Below are positions 1 to 8,450 of a stretch of 64,000 bases of DNA, piece by piece. The DNA is taken from the NCBI RefSeq assembly GCF_041379945.2, contig NZ_JBFTXJ020000001.1:496001-560000 (forward strand), given 5' to 3'. A program made the position numbers and the translations under genes. Position 1 is the first letter of the stretch. Every line of letters starts with the position of its first letter. Source of the stretch: Aneurinibacillus sp. REN35 (lineage in GTDB: Bacteria > Bacillota > Bacilli > Aneurinibacillales > Aneurinibacillaceae). Below the pieces are notes generated by a model. It ran no database searches. It worked only from the letters and a program-made list of their open reading frames with translations, and was not told where the DNA came from.

Positions 1-84
1 CCTCGTACGATAGAAGAAGCGACCTACGAGGGTCTTCTATCGGCGTTAGAGGTGGGGGTTGTTTCAACTACAGTTCAGATCTAG
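1..84 (+). CDS. possible 3' end of an upstream gene (partial)
   Basis: The first 27 codons from the window edge are open and end in TAG at 82-84; the predicted tail ends ...EVGVVSTTVQI. The reading looks protein-like, but so short a tail could be chance, and I recognise no family. No T-run terminator follows directly. The sequence upstream of the window would settle it. Confidence 0.25.
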   Translation, partial: PRTIEEATYEGLLSALEVGVVSTTVQI

Positions 85-131
85 GAGGAAATACATCAAA
101 GACAGTCGCAAAAAAAGTAAATGATATGGTC

Positions 132-165
132 GGAGAGGTAGAGCATTCCTGTGTTCTGCCTCTCC
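132..165 (-). terminator. hairpin downstream of the STAS gene
   Basis: An 11-bp stem (132-142 with 155-165, one G-U pair) around a 12-base loop lies just beyond the stop codon of the minus-strand STAS gene. No U-run follows immediately on the minus strand (a T-rich stretch comes about 15 bases later), so it is either a weak terminator or an mRNA 3'-end stabiliser. Confidence 0.4.
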
Positions 166-172
166 ATCTGAG

Positions 173-1006
173 CTATTTAACCGTATGTAACGCTTGGGAG
201 AGAGAAGAGGTAATGATCATGTTTTCAAAAGAGAGCCCTAATTGAATGGCTGTCTGTGCAATTTCCGGTCGTATCCCAGATAATGTAGAGGTAACGCCCA
301 ATAGTTTGAGCGCTTTAATTATATTAAAAATCTGATCGGCTACCATCGTGTCAATAATCGCTACCCCTGACAGGTCGATAAAAAGGTGTGCAATACCCTG
401 ACTTGCGCACTGTGAAAGTGTGTTTTCTAGAATTAATTTAGCTCGTGCTGTATCAATATCCCCTACTAAAGGAAGCAATGCGGTGTTGTTTTGCAGCTTG
501 ATAATGGGGGAACTAAGCTCGTTTATCACTTTCTTTTGAACGAGTAATTTGGTCGATGTATTCTTATGATATTCTTCAATAAAAACACCGATGGAGAGGT
601 TGAACGCTTTAACCGTGATATCATACCAGGAAAATATTTGATGCATCTCCACGCGATCTTCTTGTAAAAGGATAAATCTTTTAATGTACTTCAATACAAT
701 TTCTTGGCACTTCATATATTCTCTAACAACATAATGGAGGGGGGTATCTAAGTGTTTGGGATCTTTTGCTATATTTTCTGACCATCGTTTAAAATCGGAA
801 TAAAGATAGTTTTCATCTTTAATGAAGATTTTATAGAAATGAAGAAAGTAGTCTTGGTTTTGTTCCTTTAACTCATTAATGATTCTAGTGTCTGAGGAGA
901 CATACATGGACTCAGGGTCATTATCTTCGACCGAATTATACCAATCCTCTGTTAGCTGAGGAGAGTGTGCCAGTAAAAAGTCATATAATTCTTGATTTTT
1001 CTGCAT
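173..1006 (-). CDS. RsbR-like STAS domain protein
   Basis: The 277-residue protein has an alpha-helical N-terminal half (about 1-150) like the RsbRD/non-haem globin sensor domain of RsbR paralogues. Its C-terminal STAS domain (about 160-275) contains the typical D-L-S-G-V followed by ID-T-M-V and a GI-R-P-E-I-A segment. RsbR paralogues are scaffold/sensor subunits of the stressosome, which controls the SigB general stress response through RsbS/RsbT. No rsbS or rsbT lies beside it, so this is an orphan paralogue, as is common. The site corresponding to the phosphorylated Ser/Thr of RsbR/RsbS appears occupied by aspartate or threonine (AIIDTM), so phospho-control by RsbT is uncertain. The start ATG has an AGGAG-like site just upstream. 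What it senses cannot be told from sequence. Confidence 0.8.
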   Translation of the reverse strand: MQKNQELYDFLLAHSPQLTEDWYNSVEDNDPESMYVSSDTRIINELKEQNQDYFLHFYKIFIKDENYLYSDFKRWSENIAKDPKHLDTPLHYVVREYMKCQEIVLKYIKRFILLQEDRVEMHQIFSWYDITVKAFNLSIGVFIEEYHKNTSTKLLVQKKVINELSSPIIKLQNNTALLPLVGDIDTARAKLILENTLSQCASQGIAHLFIDLSGVAIIDTMVADQIFNIIKALKLLGVTSTLSGIRPEIAQTAIQLGLSFENMIITSSLSQALHTVK

Positions 1007-1115
1007 GTCATTTCTCCTTGATTTTTATGTATGGAAGTGAGACAAGATACTTTCTATCAGTGTAATTCTTTTTCTCTTTTATCTCAACAGGAATACGAAT
1101 ACAGCAAGTGTTATG

Positions 1116-1144
1116 TTGACATTTTAAACATTTATGTTTAGTAT
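1116..1144 (+). promoter_or_regulatory. sigma-A type promoter for the flavoprotein gene
   Basis: A perfect -35 hexamer TTGACA (1116-1121), a 17-base spacer and the -10 hexamer TAGTAT (1139-1144) lie about 65 bases before the ATG at 1210. This implies a short untranslated leader. Confidence 0.7.
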
Positions 1145-1209
1145 GTTGGTATATTGATGGTGTTGTACAATGCTACATAATCTTTTAAAGGGAAAAGGAG
1201 CTGTTGAAC

Positions 1210-1773
1210 ATGTACGATATTGCCATTATTGGAGCGGGTCCTGCTGGAGCGAGTGCTGCGTTATTTTCTGCAAAGGCCGGGAAAAAAACATTGGTGCTTG
1301 ATTCGGATAAAGGTATGACAAAACGAGCATGGATTGAAAATCATTATGGAGTAATGGAACTTACGGGGCCTGACATGGTTGACATAGGGAAAAAACAGGC
1401 GAGTAAATTTGGCGCCGAAATCATTGAAGATACGGTAACAAATATCGTCAAAACGGATACAGGCTTTCAGGTTGAGGCAGAGCAAGGTTCATTTGAAGCA
1501 CAGCACGTAGTCCTTGCCACAGGAATTCTTGTTGACCTGGCGGAAGCCGTCGGACTCAAAACAAAGGCCGGCACAGAACCGCGTATTAAAACGGTATTGG
1601 ATGTAGATGCGGCAGGTAAAACAAACATTGATGGTATTTGGGCAGCAGGAACCGTTGCTGGTGTGAGTGTCCACAGCATTATTACCGCAGGAGACGGTGC
1701 TAAGGTAGCGATCAACATCATTTCGGAAATAAACGGAGAGCGCTACGTAGACCATGACGTATTAAAAGCGTAA
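1210..1773 (+). CDS. thioredoxin-reductase-like FAD protein, short form
   Basis: This 187-residue protein begins with a Rossmann FAD-binding motif G-A-G-P-A-G-A-S (about 10-17). It ends with the GIWAAGT-type second FAD motif (about 145-152) found in thioredoxin reductases and AhpF. At about 190 residues it lacks the inserted NADPH-binding domain and the redox-active CxxC of canonical TrxB (about 310 residues). It therefore probably binds FAD but uses another electron partner. A TTG codon at 1204 also opens the frame, but AAAAGGAG ends at 1200, which fits the ATG at 1210 (9-base spacing). The gene stands alone, with its own promoter (1116-1144) and terminator (1801-1828). The substrate is unknown. 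Confidence 0.75.
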   Translation: MYDIAIIGAGPAGASAALFSAKAGKKTLVLDSDKGMTKRAWIENHYGVMELTGPDMVDIGKKQASKFGAEIIEDTVTNIVKTDTGFQVEAEQGSFEAQHVVLATGILVDLAEAVGLKTKAGTEPRIKTVLDVDAAGKTNIDGIWAAGTVAGVSVHSIITAGDGAKVAINIISEINGERYVDHDVLKA

Positions 1774-1800
1774 TTTTTGATAGCGAACTCGCTTTTTTTA

Positions 1801-1828
1801 AAGGCCGACCTAGAATCAGGTCGGCTTT
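1801..1828 (+). terminator. intrinsic terminator
   Basis: GCCGACCT (1804-1811) pairs with AGGTCGGC (1818-1825) across a 6-base loop. Flanking A/T pairs extend the stem, and a short T-rich tail follows. It ends the flavoprotein transcript. Confidence 0.7.
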
Positions 1829-1938
1829 CGTTATCTATTCTATTTGAGGAAAAAGAGGTTGTATAATGTGTTCATATCAGCGGAAATGCCGCCCTATTTT
1901 TTGTTTCCGCTTACATCGCATGCGTAACATCATCTTAT

Positions 1939-2691
1939 CTATCGGTACGCTTCAAAGGTAATCGTTTGATTAGCAGCAATCGGCTTGCTTCCATAGTTGT
2001 AATCAGCAGACACGATGATAGAGGAGAAGCCTATTTTTTCGAGCAGAAGTGTAAATTCTTCAATACCATACCAAGCGAGTGGAAAGCGTTGAAGCTCGGT
2101 TTGCAAAAGTTTCCCCTTTCTCCATTTTTCATAGCGTAAATAAGAAACGGAGTGTTGGGTAAGATAATCCACGTCAATAAGCTTAGATTCAAGCGTAATG
2201 ATGTCATTTTGTGGTGTTGTCCATGTCTTGGTTGTCGTTGTGCCTATTTGAAAAGTGGATGGTAGAAAAAGATCCATGATAACACGTCCGCCTGGTGCAA
2301 GATGCTTGTAAAAGCGTGTTAGCGCATCGATTGCCTCACTGCGTTTTTCCAACAGAAGAAATGAACCGGCAGGAACGATAATAGCTTCGTATAGGCGCGG
2401 AAGAGAGAACGATTGCATCGTTGTGTTATGTAACGTGGGGTAAAACCCCCTTTCGCTACAACGGGCATAGCATTTTTCCATCATTTCAGGCGAGTTGTCG
2501 AATCCCTCTACATCAAGTCCGGCCTCGAGAAGGGGAATAAGCATACGGCCTGTTCCGGCGGCTGGCTCAAGAATTTTTCCTGTGCAGTTTTTGAGCCGTT
2601 CTCTGTAGAACTCCACATCTCCAAAAGAATGTCCGATCGGTTTATCGATATCATATACCTCTGCAGCAAGTTCACTGTATGAACTAAACAT
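1939..2691 (-). CDS. class I SAM-dependent methyltransferase
   Basis: The 250-residue protein carries SAM motif I as L-E-P-A-A-G-T-G-R (about 40-48), an acidic residue ending the next strand (DVEGFDNS, about 60), and the GGRVIMDLF segment (about 130). This is the layout of small-molecule methyltransferases of the Methyltransf_25/11 type. The C-terminal part holds a FTLLLEKIGF helix typical of the fold. No substrate-specific domain is visible, and the neighbours give no pathway clue. An AGGAGG-like site precedes the ATG. Confidence 0.75.
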   Translation of the reverse strand: MFSSYSELAAEVYDIDKPIGHSFGDVEFYRERLKNCTGKILEPAAGTGRMLIPLLEAGLDVEGFDNSPEMMEKCYARCSERGFYPTLHNTTMQSFSLPRLYEAIIVPAGSFLLLEKRSEAIDALTRFYKHLAPGGRVIMDLFLPSTFQIGTTTTKTWTTPQNDIITLESKLIDVDYLTQHSVSYLRYEKWRKGKLLQTELQRFPLAWYGIEEFTLLLEKIGFSSIIVSADYNYGSKPIAANQTITFEAYR

Positions 2692-2745
2692 TGTACAATC
2701 CTCCTGTGTTCGTTGTGAGATTGTTTTATTGGATGTGTAGATTGT

Positions 2746-2775
2746 AAAAAAAGCGCCTCTGGTACCCAGGGCGCT
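2746..2775 (-). terminator. intrinsic terminator of the polysaccharide deacetylase gene
   Basis: AGCGCC (2752-2757) pairs with GGCGCT (2770-2775), with CTG/CAG continuing inside the loop. Seven A residues (2746-2752) read as the U-run on the minus strand, just past the stop codon at 2800. Confidence 0.8.
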
Positions 2776-2799
2776 CGCTTTATGTATCTAATTATAGCA

Positions 2800-3849
2800 T
2801 CATGGAGTGGTTGCTGGAAGCGGAGCGATTGTATACCCGTTTGTCTTTAGCCACTGAATAACTTCTGGCAGTACCTTAGCGCTTTGCGCGCGTTCATGCA
2901 TCAGAATGATTGCGCCAGGTTTTACATTGGTTTTGATATTGGTTAGAATTTGCTCCGGATGTTTTGCTAGCTTCCAATCTAGGCTATCAACCTGCCAATA
3001 CATAATATATTTCTTCGTTTCTTGGGAGGCTTCTTTCGTAGCGGCATTGACAGAGCCGTAGGGCGGACGGAAATAGGTGATCGGATGCCCGATTTTCTTA
3101 GCAATAAAATCAGTAGATCCGCTCATTTCCTGCTTTTGTGCCTCTTTATTTTTATTGCCTAACCGTTCATGATACATCGTATGAGAGCCGATAATGTGGC
3201 CGTTCTCTACTAGTTGTCGCCCCCATCCCCCGGATTCGTCAGTCATATTTTTGCCTACCCAGAAGAATGAGCCCCGCACATTATTTTTTTCTAGAATCGA
3301 AGCAATTTCTTTCGTATAAGGGCCTGGGCCGTCATCGAAGGTTAAATATACAGTTTTTGAGTTGTTTACGGGAATGTTGCTGATTAGCTTTCCGAACGGC
3401 AGTGCTGCCGCAGGCTGGCTAACGGGAGGTTTGGTACCCGTTTTTTCGCTAGGAGTCTTCTCGTCTGCCGGCTTTGCTGCAGGCTGATCGACTGTTCCCG
3501 CATCATTTTTTTCTTTGTTCGTGGGTTCTTCTTTTGTAGCGGGTACATCAGTTTCCTGTGGCTGCTTTTTCTCGGCTGCTTCTGCAGCATTCACACTTGC
3601 CGTTGAAGCCGGGTGAGATCCGCGAGCATAGGCAAGAGATCCGTCGCTTGCGCTCGTAACTAGGTAATTTACAATGATAGTAATGATGCATAAAAAAGAA
3701 AGACAGAAGATGACAAGTAGTTTTGTCTGCTGGTGCCTTTTTTTCTGCAATTCTTTTTTTCGTTGCTGTAACAAAGCCGTTTCCCTCTCTCCGTACAATT
3801 TTTCTATGATGAAGTCTATGAAAATTGATGGAATAGATGTGCTATTCAT
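2800..3849 (-). CDS. membrane-anchored polysaccharide deacetylase (NodB domain)
   Basis: The 349-residue protein starts with a basic cytosolic stretch of about 45 residues. A single membrane segment follows (about 46-66), then a low-complexity P/A/K/T/E linker (about 75-150) that would span the wall. The NodB homology domain covers about 165-345. Family motifs are visible: TFDDGPGPY (catalytic Asp and metal Asp), SHTMYHERL (metal His pair, S-H-T-x-x-H), RPPYGS and IILMHE. It should remove N-acetyl groups from peptidoglycan or another cell-surface glycan, outside the membrane. A TTG lies directly before the ATG at 3849; neither has a strong ribosome site. It is followed by its own terminator. 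Confidence 0.85.
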   Translation of the reverse strand: MNSTSIPSIFIDFIIEKLYGERETALLQQRKKELQKKRHQQTKLLVIFCLSFLCIITIIVNYLVTSASDGSLAYARGSHPASTASVNAAEAAEKKQPQETDVPATKEEPTNKEKNDAGTVDQPAAKPADEKTPSEKTGTKPPVSQPAAALPFGKLISNIPVNNSKTVYLTFDDGPGPYTKEIASILEKNNVRGSFFWVGKNMTDESGGWGRQLVENGHIIGSHTMYHERLGNKNKEAQKQEMSGSTDFIAKKIGHPITYFRPPYGSVNAATKEASQETKKYIMYWQVDSLDWKLAKHPEQILTNIKTNVKPGAIILMHERAQSAKVLPEVIQWLKTNGYTIAPLPATTP

Positions 3850-4244
3850 CAAGTATAGTGTATATATGTATAGTAGGTAATGCAGGTAAAAAAAGGGTTA
3901 CAAAAAAGTAACAGGTTGTACACGATAGAATGAGAATGCCAATCCTTTTTGAAGTTTTTGGCTGCGATATATAGTGTACCACGGATGGGTGAAAAGCAGC
4001 GCAATAAATTCTAGTTTATGGATAAATATAAGTCGATGGTAATACACTGGTTCTATGATAAGCTCGGCCGATGTCCTTAAAAAATAGTTCGAGCCTGACC
4101 GCGAAGATAGACGCATGCAGGCGCAACCGTAGCGGGTGGAGCCTGTGACGTGGTGTAAAGTAGTAAAGGAAGCTGTTGCTTTGCTAGAGTGAATTTGATA
4201 GAAATAAGAGTAGTGTTGAATGAAAAGAGAGGCGGGTGACTCAA
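3850..4244. other. intergenic region between divergent genes, no supported gene
   Basis: About 390 bases separate the divergent deacetylase and DIP1984-family genes. Only very short frames without ribosome sites occur here (for example a 20-codon frame starting near 4018). A longer antisense frame through it runs into the next gene and looks spurious. I see no clear riboswitch or long inverted repeat. Confidence 0.5.
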
Positions 4245-4703
4245 GTGAAATTGGCAGAAGCGATTTTAGAGCGGGCGGATGCTCAAAAAAGACTGGAGCA
4301 GTTACAAGAACGCTTAATACGGAACGCCTACGTTCAAGAAGGCGACCGTCCACACGAGAATCCGGCCGATCTGCTGCAGGAGATTGATCAGGTTGCAGAG
4401 AAGCTAGAAGCGATGATTAAAAGAATTAATCAGACAAATGCAAAAGAAATGCTCGCTCCATACGGTACGATCAGTGATGCGCTTGTACATAGGGATGCGA
4501 TTATGCGAAAACGCAGCATTCTTGAATCGCTAGCAAGAGAAGCGGCGATAACGAATACACGCTACAGCCAATCCGAAATTAAGATGGTTGCGACGGTAAA
4601 TATCAAGGAGCTGCAAGCAAGCATTGACCAGTTATCCAAGCAGTTTCGTGAAGTCGATACGGCGATCCAGCAGAAGAACTGGACGGCGGATGTAGTTTCA
4701 TAG
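4245..4703 (+). CDS. DIP1984 family protein (septicolysin-like)
   Basis: The 152-residue, strongly helical protein matches the DIP1984 family throughout: K-L-A-E-A-I-L-x-R-A-D-x-Q-K-R at the start, a RLIRNAxVQEGDxPxE segment, IKRINxTN in the middle and a LTDAL-like SDALVHRD. The family is small, cytosolic and of unproven function; the septicolysin label comes from one member. GTG codons at 4236 and 4245 both fit. The second gives the family's usual M-K-L-A-E start and has GGTGA five bases upstream, so I chose it. Confidence 0.75.
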   Translation: MKLAEAILERADAQKRLEQLQERLIRNAYVQEGDRPHENPADLLQEIDQVAEKLEAMIKRINQTNAKEMLAPYGTISDALVHRDAIMRKRSILESLAREAAITNTRYSQSEIKMVATVNIKELQASIDQLSKQFREVDTAIQQKNWTADVVS

Positions 4704-4788
4704 ATTTAAAGAGTAGAAGAAAGAAGGTAGCCGACTGAAATAGTGTGTGCAAAACAGCTCAATTACATGGTGGCAGCGTGGGGCGCGC

Positions 4789-4805
4789 TCGGGTTCGACT
4801 CCCGA
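4789..4805 (+). other. tRNA T-arm-like hairpin in an intergenic region
   Basis: TCGGG pairs with CCCGA around the 7-base loop TTCGACT, exactly the geometry and loop sequence of a tRNA or tmRNA T-arm. The flanks do not supply an acceptor stem, anticodon arm or CCA end, so it is not an intact tRNA. It lies in a 308-base gap (4704-5012) that ends in a strong terminator, so it could be a decayed tRNA or part of a small RNA. Confidence 0.45.
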
Positions 4806-4927
4806 AACAAATTATGCCCAGTACATGTTACAGGCGTACCATTTTTGCTAACATATTATAACCATGCACAGGATTTGAGTCGGTGAGGGCGGGGATGGGG
4901 TTTACAGTATAGTTTTTTGAAAAGGCC

Positions 4928-4968
4928 CGGACAATGGACACGCATAAAGTGTCCGTTGTCCGTTTTTT
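4928..4968 (+). terminator. strong intrinsic terminator before the PhzF-like gene
   Basis: A 14-bp stem (4928-4941 with 4949-4962, one G-U pair) with a 7-base loop is followed by six T residues (4963-4968). It sits 225 bases past the DIP1984-family stop and only 45 bases before the PhzF-like start. It may therefore end a small RNA, or act as an attenuator for the next gene, rather than as an ordinary gene-end terminator. Confidence 0.85.
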
Positions 4969-5012
4969 ATTATGATGATGTAAATAAAAACGTCAGCTAT
5001 GGGGGAGTAAGA

Positions 5013-5891
5013 ATGGAGATAATTGAAGCCTATACGCTTCGCGCATTTACAAAAGCGCAGCAGGGAGGGAATCCGGCCGGAGTGGTTCTTGATGCGGATG
5101 CGATGAGCGAAGAAGCAATGCAGCAGGTGGCGGCTCGCCTTGGATTCTCAGAGACCGCATTTATCCTATCTTCTGTATGTGCCGATCGAAGAATACGGTT
5201 TTTTACGCCGAATGCTGAGGTAGACTTATGCGGCCACGCTACAATTGCTGCGTTTTCTTTATTGACAGCACAGCAACTGATTGGTTATGGCTTGCATACG
5301 ATTGAGACGAAGGCTGGCGTATTACAGGTTGAAACACAGGAGGGGGGAGAGATCTTTCTCGCGCAGGCATCTCCGTGTTTTGCAGAAAAAGTGGACCGAG
5401 CCCGAATTGCGGCCTCATTACGGATACAACAAGATGACCTTATCCATGATCTTCCGTTACAAATTGTTTCCACAGGATTGCGTGATATTTTCATTCCCGT
5501 GAAAAGTCTTGCTGTGCTGCAGGCAATTGAGCCCGATTTTGCGCAGATTGCGGAAGTAAGCAGAGCCTATGCTGCGGTGGGATACCATGTGTTTACATTA
5601 GATACCGGGACGGAAGCGATAGCCCGGTGCCGAAATTTTGCTCCACTGTATGATATTCCAGAAGAAAGTGCGACCGGCACGGCAACAGGGGCGCTTAGCT
5701 GTTACTTGTATCAGTATGGCAAGGTTGAGGCTAAACAATTGCCGCGTCTATTATTCGAACAGGGATACACCATGAATTGCCCCTCGGATATTCAAGCGAA
5801 GATAGCGGTAGATTCGCAAGGAGAGATTGTCAGCGTACATGTGGGTGGCATGGCGTCTACTGCTGAGCGGAAAAGTATTCTATTGGTATAG
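5013..5891 (+). CDS. PhzF family epimerase/isomerase-like protein
   Basis: The 292-residue protein shows the PhzF/YddE fold signatures: an early Y-T-L-R-A-F start and a Q-G-G-N-P-A-G-V segment. The G-F-S-E-T-A-F motif (about 40-46) holds the catalytic glutamate. R-F-F-T-P-x-x-E-V-D-L-C-G-H-A-T follows, and the second half has E-S-A-T-G-T-A-T-G-A. Family members isomerise small acids, as in phenazine synthesis, but most bacterial homologues have no assigned substrate; no phenazine genes are near. The frame opens earlier, at 4917, but that part contains a terminator. GGGGGAG sits five bases before the ATG at 5013. Confidence 0.8.
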   Translation: MEIIEAYTLRAFTKAQQGGNPAGVVLDADAMSEEAMQQVAARLGFSETAFILSSVCADRRIRFFTPNAEVDLCGHATIAAFSLLTAQQLIGYGLHTIETKAGVLQVETQEGGEIFLAQASPCFAEKVDRARIAASLRIQQDDLIHDLPLQIVSTGLRDIFIPVKSLAVLQAIEPDFAQIAEVSRAYAAVGYHVFTLDTGTEAIARCRNFAPLYDIPEESATGTATGALSCYLYQYGKVEAKQLPRLLFEQGYTMNCPSDIQAKIAVDSQGEIVSVHVGGMASTAERKSILLV

Positions 5892-6025
5892 CTGTAGTGT
5901 AAAATCATAAACGAAAAAATGATGGTAGATAACCTCACATGAATCCCTGCTGCTGCGAATGGTTTCGCTATAATGAGAATACATAGCCGACGCGTTATGG
6001 ATAAATACACAAAGGGGTGTCCGTG

Positions 6026-7402
6026 ATGAGGATGTGGAGTGCATTCATTCTTTCCGTGTTATGTTTTATGCCGCAAGAAGTGTTTGCGGCAGAGGAAGTC
6101 GAGCAGGTAGCCAAGTCAGCTGATTACCTGTGGATTATTCTATCTGCCATACTGGTTATTCTCATGCAGCCGGGATTTGCGCTGTTAGAGGCAGGCTCAA
6201 CCCGCATGAAAAACGCGGGGCATGTAGCGGGTAAAACGGTCTTCGCCTTTGGACTTTGTTCCCTTATCTTCTGGCTCGTCGGCTTCGGTGTGACCTTTGG
6301 TGAGGGCAATGCGCTAATCGGCCTCTCGGGATTTCTTTTGAGTGGAATGGAGGAAGTAGCCGGTATACCGGTTGAAATTTTCTTCTTGTTTCAATTGGCA
6401 TTTGCCGGTGTATCGCTGGCGATTACGTTCGGTGGGTTTGCAGAACGTGCGAAATTATCCGTATATCTACTATTTGGTACATTGTTTACCATCCTGATCT
6501 ATCCGGTTATTGGTCACTGGATTTGGGGTGGCGGCTGGTTGGCAGAACACGGCAAACAGGATTTTGCAGGTTCGACCGTAGTGCATCTGACAGGAGCTAC
6601 GGCAGCGATTGTTGCTACGATGTTGCTCAAGCCGAGATTGGGTAAATTCAATGCAAACGGACGCCCGAATTTGCTCCCGGGTCATAATCAAGTGTATACG
6701 GTCCTCGGTGTCTTTATCCTCTGGATCGGCTGGTTCGGGTTTAATGCGGGCAGTACATTGAGCGTGGGCAGCGGCCTCTTCGGTCATGTGGCGATGATCA
6801 CACAGTTGGCTACAGCGGCAGGTGCGGTGTTTGCGCTCTTGCTTTCCTGGATGCATACGGGTAAGGCCGATATCACAGCGATGCTAAACGGGACGCTGGC
6901 TGGTCTTGTGGCTATTACAGCTTCGTGCGCATTTGTTGAGACCTGGGCAGGTGTCGTGATTGGTGCGATTGCTGGAATGCTTACGTATGCAGCTTCCATC
7001 TTCATTGAGCGAAAAGGGATTGACGATCCGATTTATGCAGGTTCCGTACATGGTGTGGCTGGAATCTGGGGAACGCTGGCTAATGGATTTTTTGCCTCAC
7101 CTCGTCTGGTAGAGACAGTGGGGGTAGGTCAACCAGGTCTATTCTACGGTGGTGGATTCCACCAATTAGGTGTGCAAGCAATTGGCGTGCTGGCATGTCT
7201 GGTGTATGTGGCGGCTGTCTCTTATGTATTGATCGCGGCGATGAAAGCGACGATCGGTATCCGTGTATCGGAAGAAGAGGAGATTCTAGGACTGGATCTA
7301 AGTGAACATGGGGCGTACGGCTATCCAGAGCACTTACAGGATAGCGACCTGCCGTCTAGGTCTTTTCAAGCTTCAACCGCCCCATTAAAAAACAGCGTAT
7401 AA
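6026..7402 (+). CDS. amt: ammonium transporter (Amt family)
   Basis: The protein has 458 residues with a cleavable signal peptide (hydrophobic core about 5-20, A-A-E after FA) and about 11 membrane segments. Amt signatures are present: the D-Y-L-W-I-I-L-S start of helix 1, the F-A-E-R-A-K segment, G-G-T-V-V-H-like GSTVVHLTGA with a pore histidine, and the SVHGVAGIWGTLANGFFA segment with the second pore histidine. It conducts ammonium/ammonia across the membrane. No glnK (PII) follows, unlike in many Amt operons. GTG codons at 6017 and 6023 are possible, but AAAGGGG (6011-6017) is best placed for the ATG at 6026. A perfect TATAAT lies at 5969-5974. Confidence 0.9.
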   Translation: MRMWSAFILSVLCFMPQEVFAAEEVEQVAKSADYLWIILSAILVILMQPGFALLEAGSTRMKNAGHVAGKTVFAFGLCSLIFWLVGFGVTFGEGNALIGLSGFLLSGMEEVAGIPVEIFFLFQLAFAGVSLAITFGGFAERAKLSVYLLFGTLFTILIYPVIGHWIWGGGWLAEHGKQDFAGSTVVHLTGATAAIVATMLLKPRLGKFNANGRPNLLPGHNQVYTVLGVFILWIGWFGFNAGSTLSVGSGLFGHVAMITQLATAAGAVFALLLSWMHTGKADITAMLNGTLAGLVAITASCAFVETWAGVVIGAIAGMLTYAASIFIERKGIDDPIYAGSVHGVAGIWGTLANGFFASPRLVETVGVGQPGLFYGGGFHQLGVQAIGVLACLVYVAAVSYVLIAAMKATIGIRVSEEEEILGLDLSEHGAYGYPEHLQDSDLPSRSFQASTAPLKNSV

Positions 7403-7420
7403 TTAAGATGTGGTATGCTG

Positions 7421-7456
7421 GCCCGGGATTGACGGTATGTACCGTCAATCCCGGGC
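7421..7456. repeat. 36-base near-perfect palindrome after amt
   Basis: The arms GCCCGGGATTGACGGTA (7421-7437) and its exact complement (7440-7456) are separated by only two bases. No T-run follows on the plus strand, and the sequence before it is not A-rich enough for a clean minus-strand terminator. It may act as an mRNA 3'-end block or as a protein-binding site. Confidence 0.75.
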
Positions 7457-7551
7457 TAGTTTAGGTTTATGCGAATAACTTTTTTCTTATTTTGAATTTT
7501 CCTATATAATGAAAAGGATGGATTAGCCACATACATAGAGAGGGAGTGGAA

Positions 7552-8439
7552 ATGATGGCGATAGATACGAACGCAGTGATTGGGTTTGTCGGTATCGGCG
7601 TTATGGGGAAAAGTATGGCAGGTCACCTGTTGAATGCGGGCTATCGAGTGCATGTGTACAATCGTACAAAAGCGAAGGCTGAAGAGTTGGTGAAGCAGGG
7701 GGCAGTATGGAATGATACGGTAGCTGCGCTATCGGCCGAAGCGGATGTAATCATTACAATGGTTGGCTACCCAAAAGATGTGGAAGAGACGTATCTGGGT
7801 GCAGAGGGCATCCTAGCACATGCCAAAGAGGATGCGCATGTGATCGATATGACGACATCAAGTCCGCTGTTGGCGCGTAAAATCTATGAAGCGGCCAAAG
7901 AGAAGAATATCCATGCGCTTGATGCACCGGTATCCGGCGGAGATATCGGCGCTCGCGAAGCGCGGCTTGCTATTATGGTCGGTGGTGATGAAGCAGCGTT
8001 TGCTTCTATGTACCCGATTTTTGAGAAGATGGGTGCCAATATTGTGCATCAGGGGCCGGCAGGTTCCGGACAGCATACGAAGATGTGCAATCAGATTGCC
8101 ATTGCGTCCGGGATGATTGGTGTGTGCGAAGCGATGGTATATGCCAAGCGAGCGGGCCTTAACCCGGAGAATGTGCTCAAAAGCATCGCTACCGGCGCCG
8201 CCGGAAGCTGGTCGCTTAGCAATCTTGCGCCGCGTATGCTGCAGGGCGACTTCGCACCTGGTTTTTATATTAAGCATTTCATTAAGGATATGGGCATTGC
8301 GCTGGAGGCAGCAGAAGAGATGGGCATGATGACACCGGGATTAAAGCTAACGAAGTCTCTGTATGATGAGCTGGCCGAGAAGGGTGAAGAGAACAGCGGT
8401 ACGCAGGCATTGTACAAGCTAATTGACGAACAGATATAA
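7552..8439 (+). CDS. NAD(P)-dependent beta-hydroxyacid dehydrogenase
   Basis: The 295-residue protein has the family layout. An N-terminal Rossmann motif G-F-V-G-I-G-V-M-G-K-S-M-A comes first (about 10-22). The substrate motif DAPVSGGDIGAREARL lies at about 120-135. The catalytic-lysine segment GSGQHTKMCNQ follows at about 165-175. The C-terminal helical domain has the KDMGIALEAA motif. This places it with 3-hydroxyisobutyrate dehydrogenase, tartronate semialdehyde reductase (GarR) and GlyR1-type succinic semialdehyde reductases. Which substrate it uses cannot be read from sequence, and no valine or glycolate genes are near. ATGs at 7552 and 7555 both follow AGGGAG. Confidence 0.85.
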   Translation: MMAIDTNAVIGFVGIGVMGKSMAGHLLNAGYRVHVYNRTKAKAEELVKQGAVWNDTVAALSAEADVIITMVGYPKDVEETYLGAEGILAHAKEDAHVIDMTTSSPLLARKIYEAAKEKNIHALDAPVSGGDIGAREARLAIMVGGDEAAFASMYPIFEKMGANIVHQGPAGSGQHTKMCNQIAIASGMIGVCEAMVYAKRAGLNPENVLKSIATGAAGSWSLSNLAPRMLQGDFAPGFYIKHFIKDMGIALEAAEEMGMMTPGLKLTKSLYDELAEKGEENSGTQALYKLIDEQI

Positions 8440-8450
8440 AGTAAGAGTGG

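Noticed and set aside
3898-4353. A 151-codon minus-strand frame between the deacetylase and DIP1984 genes
   Set aside because: It overlaps the start of the DIP1984-family gene, has no ribosome site and no family resemblance.
4741-4812. A possible tRNA or tmRNA gene around the T-arm-like hairpin
   Set aside because: No acceptor stem, anticodon arm or CCA end can be built from the flanks; only the T-arm matches.
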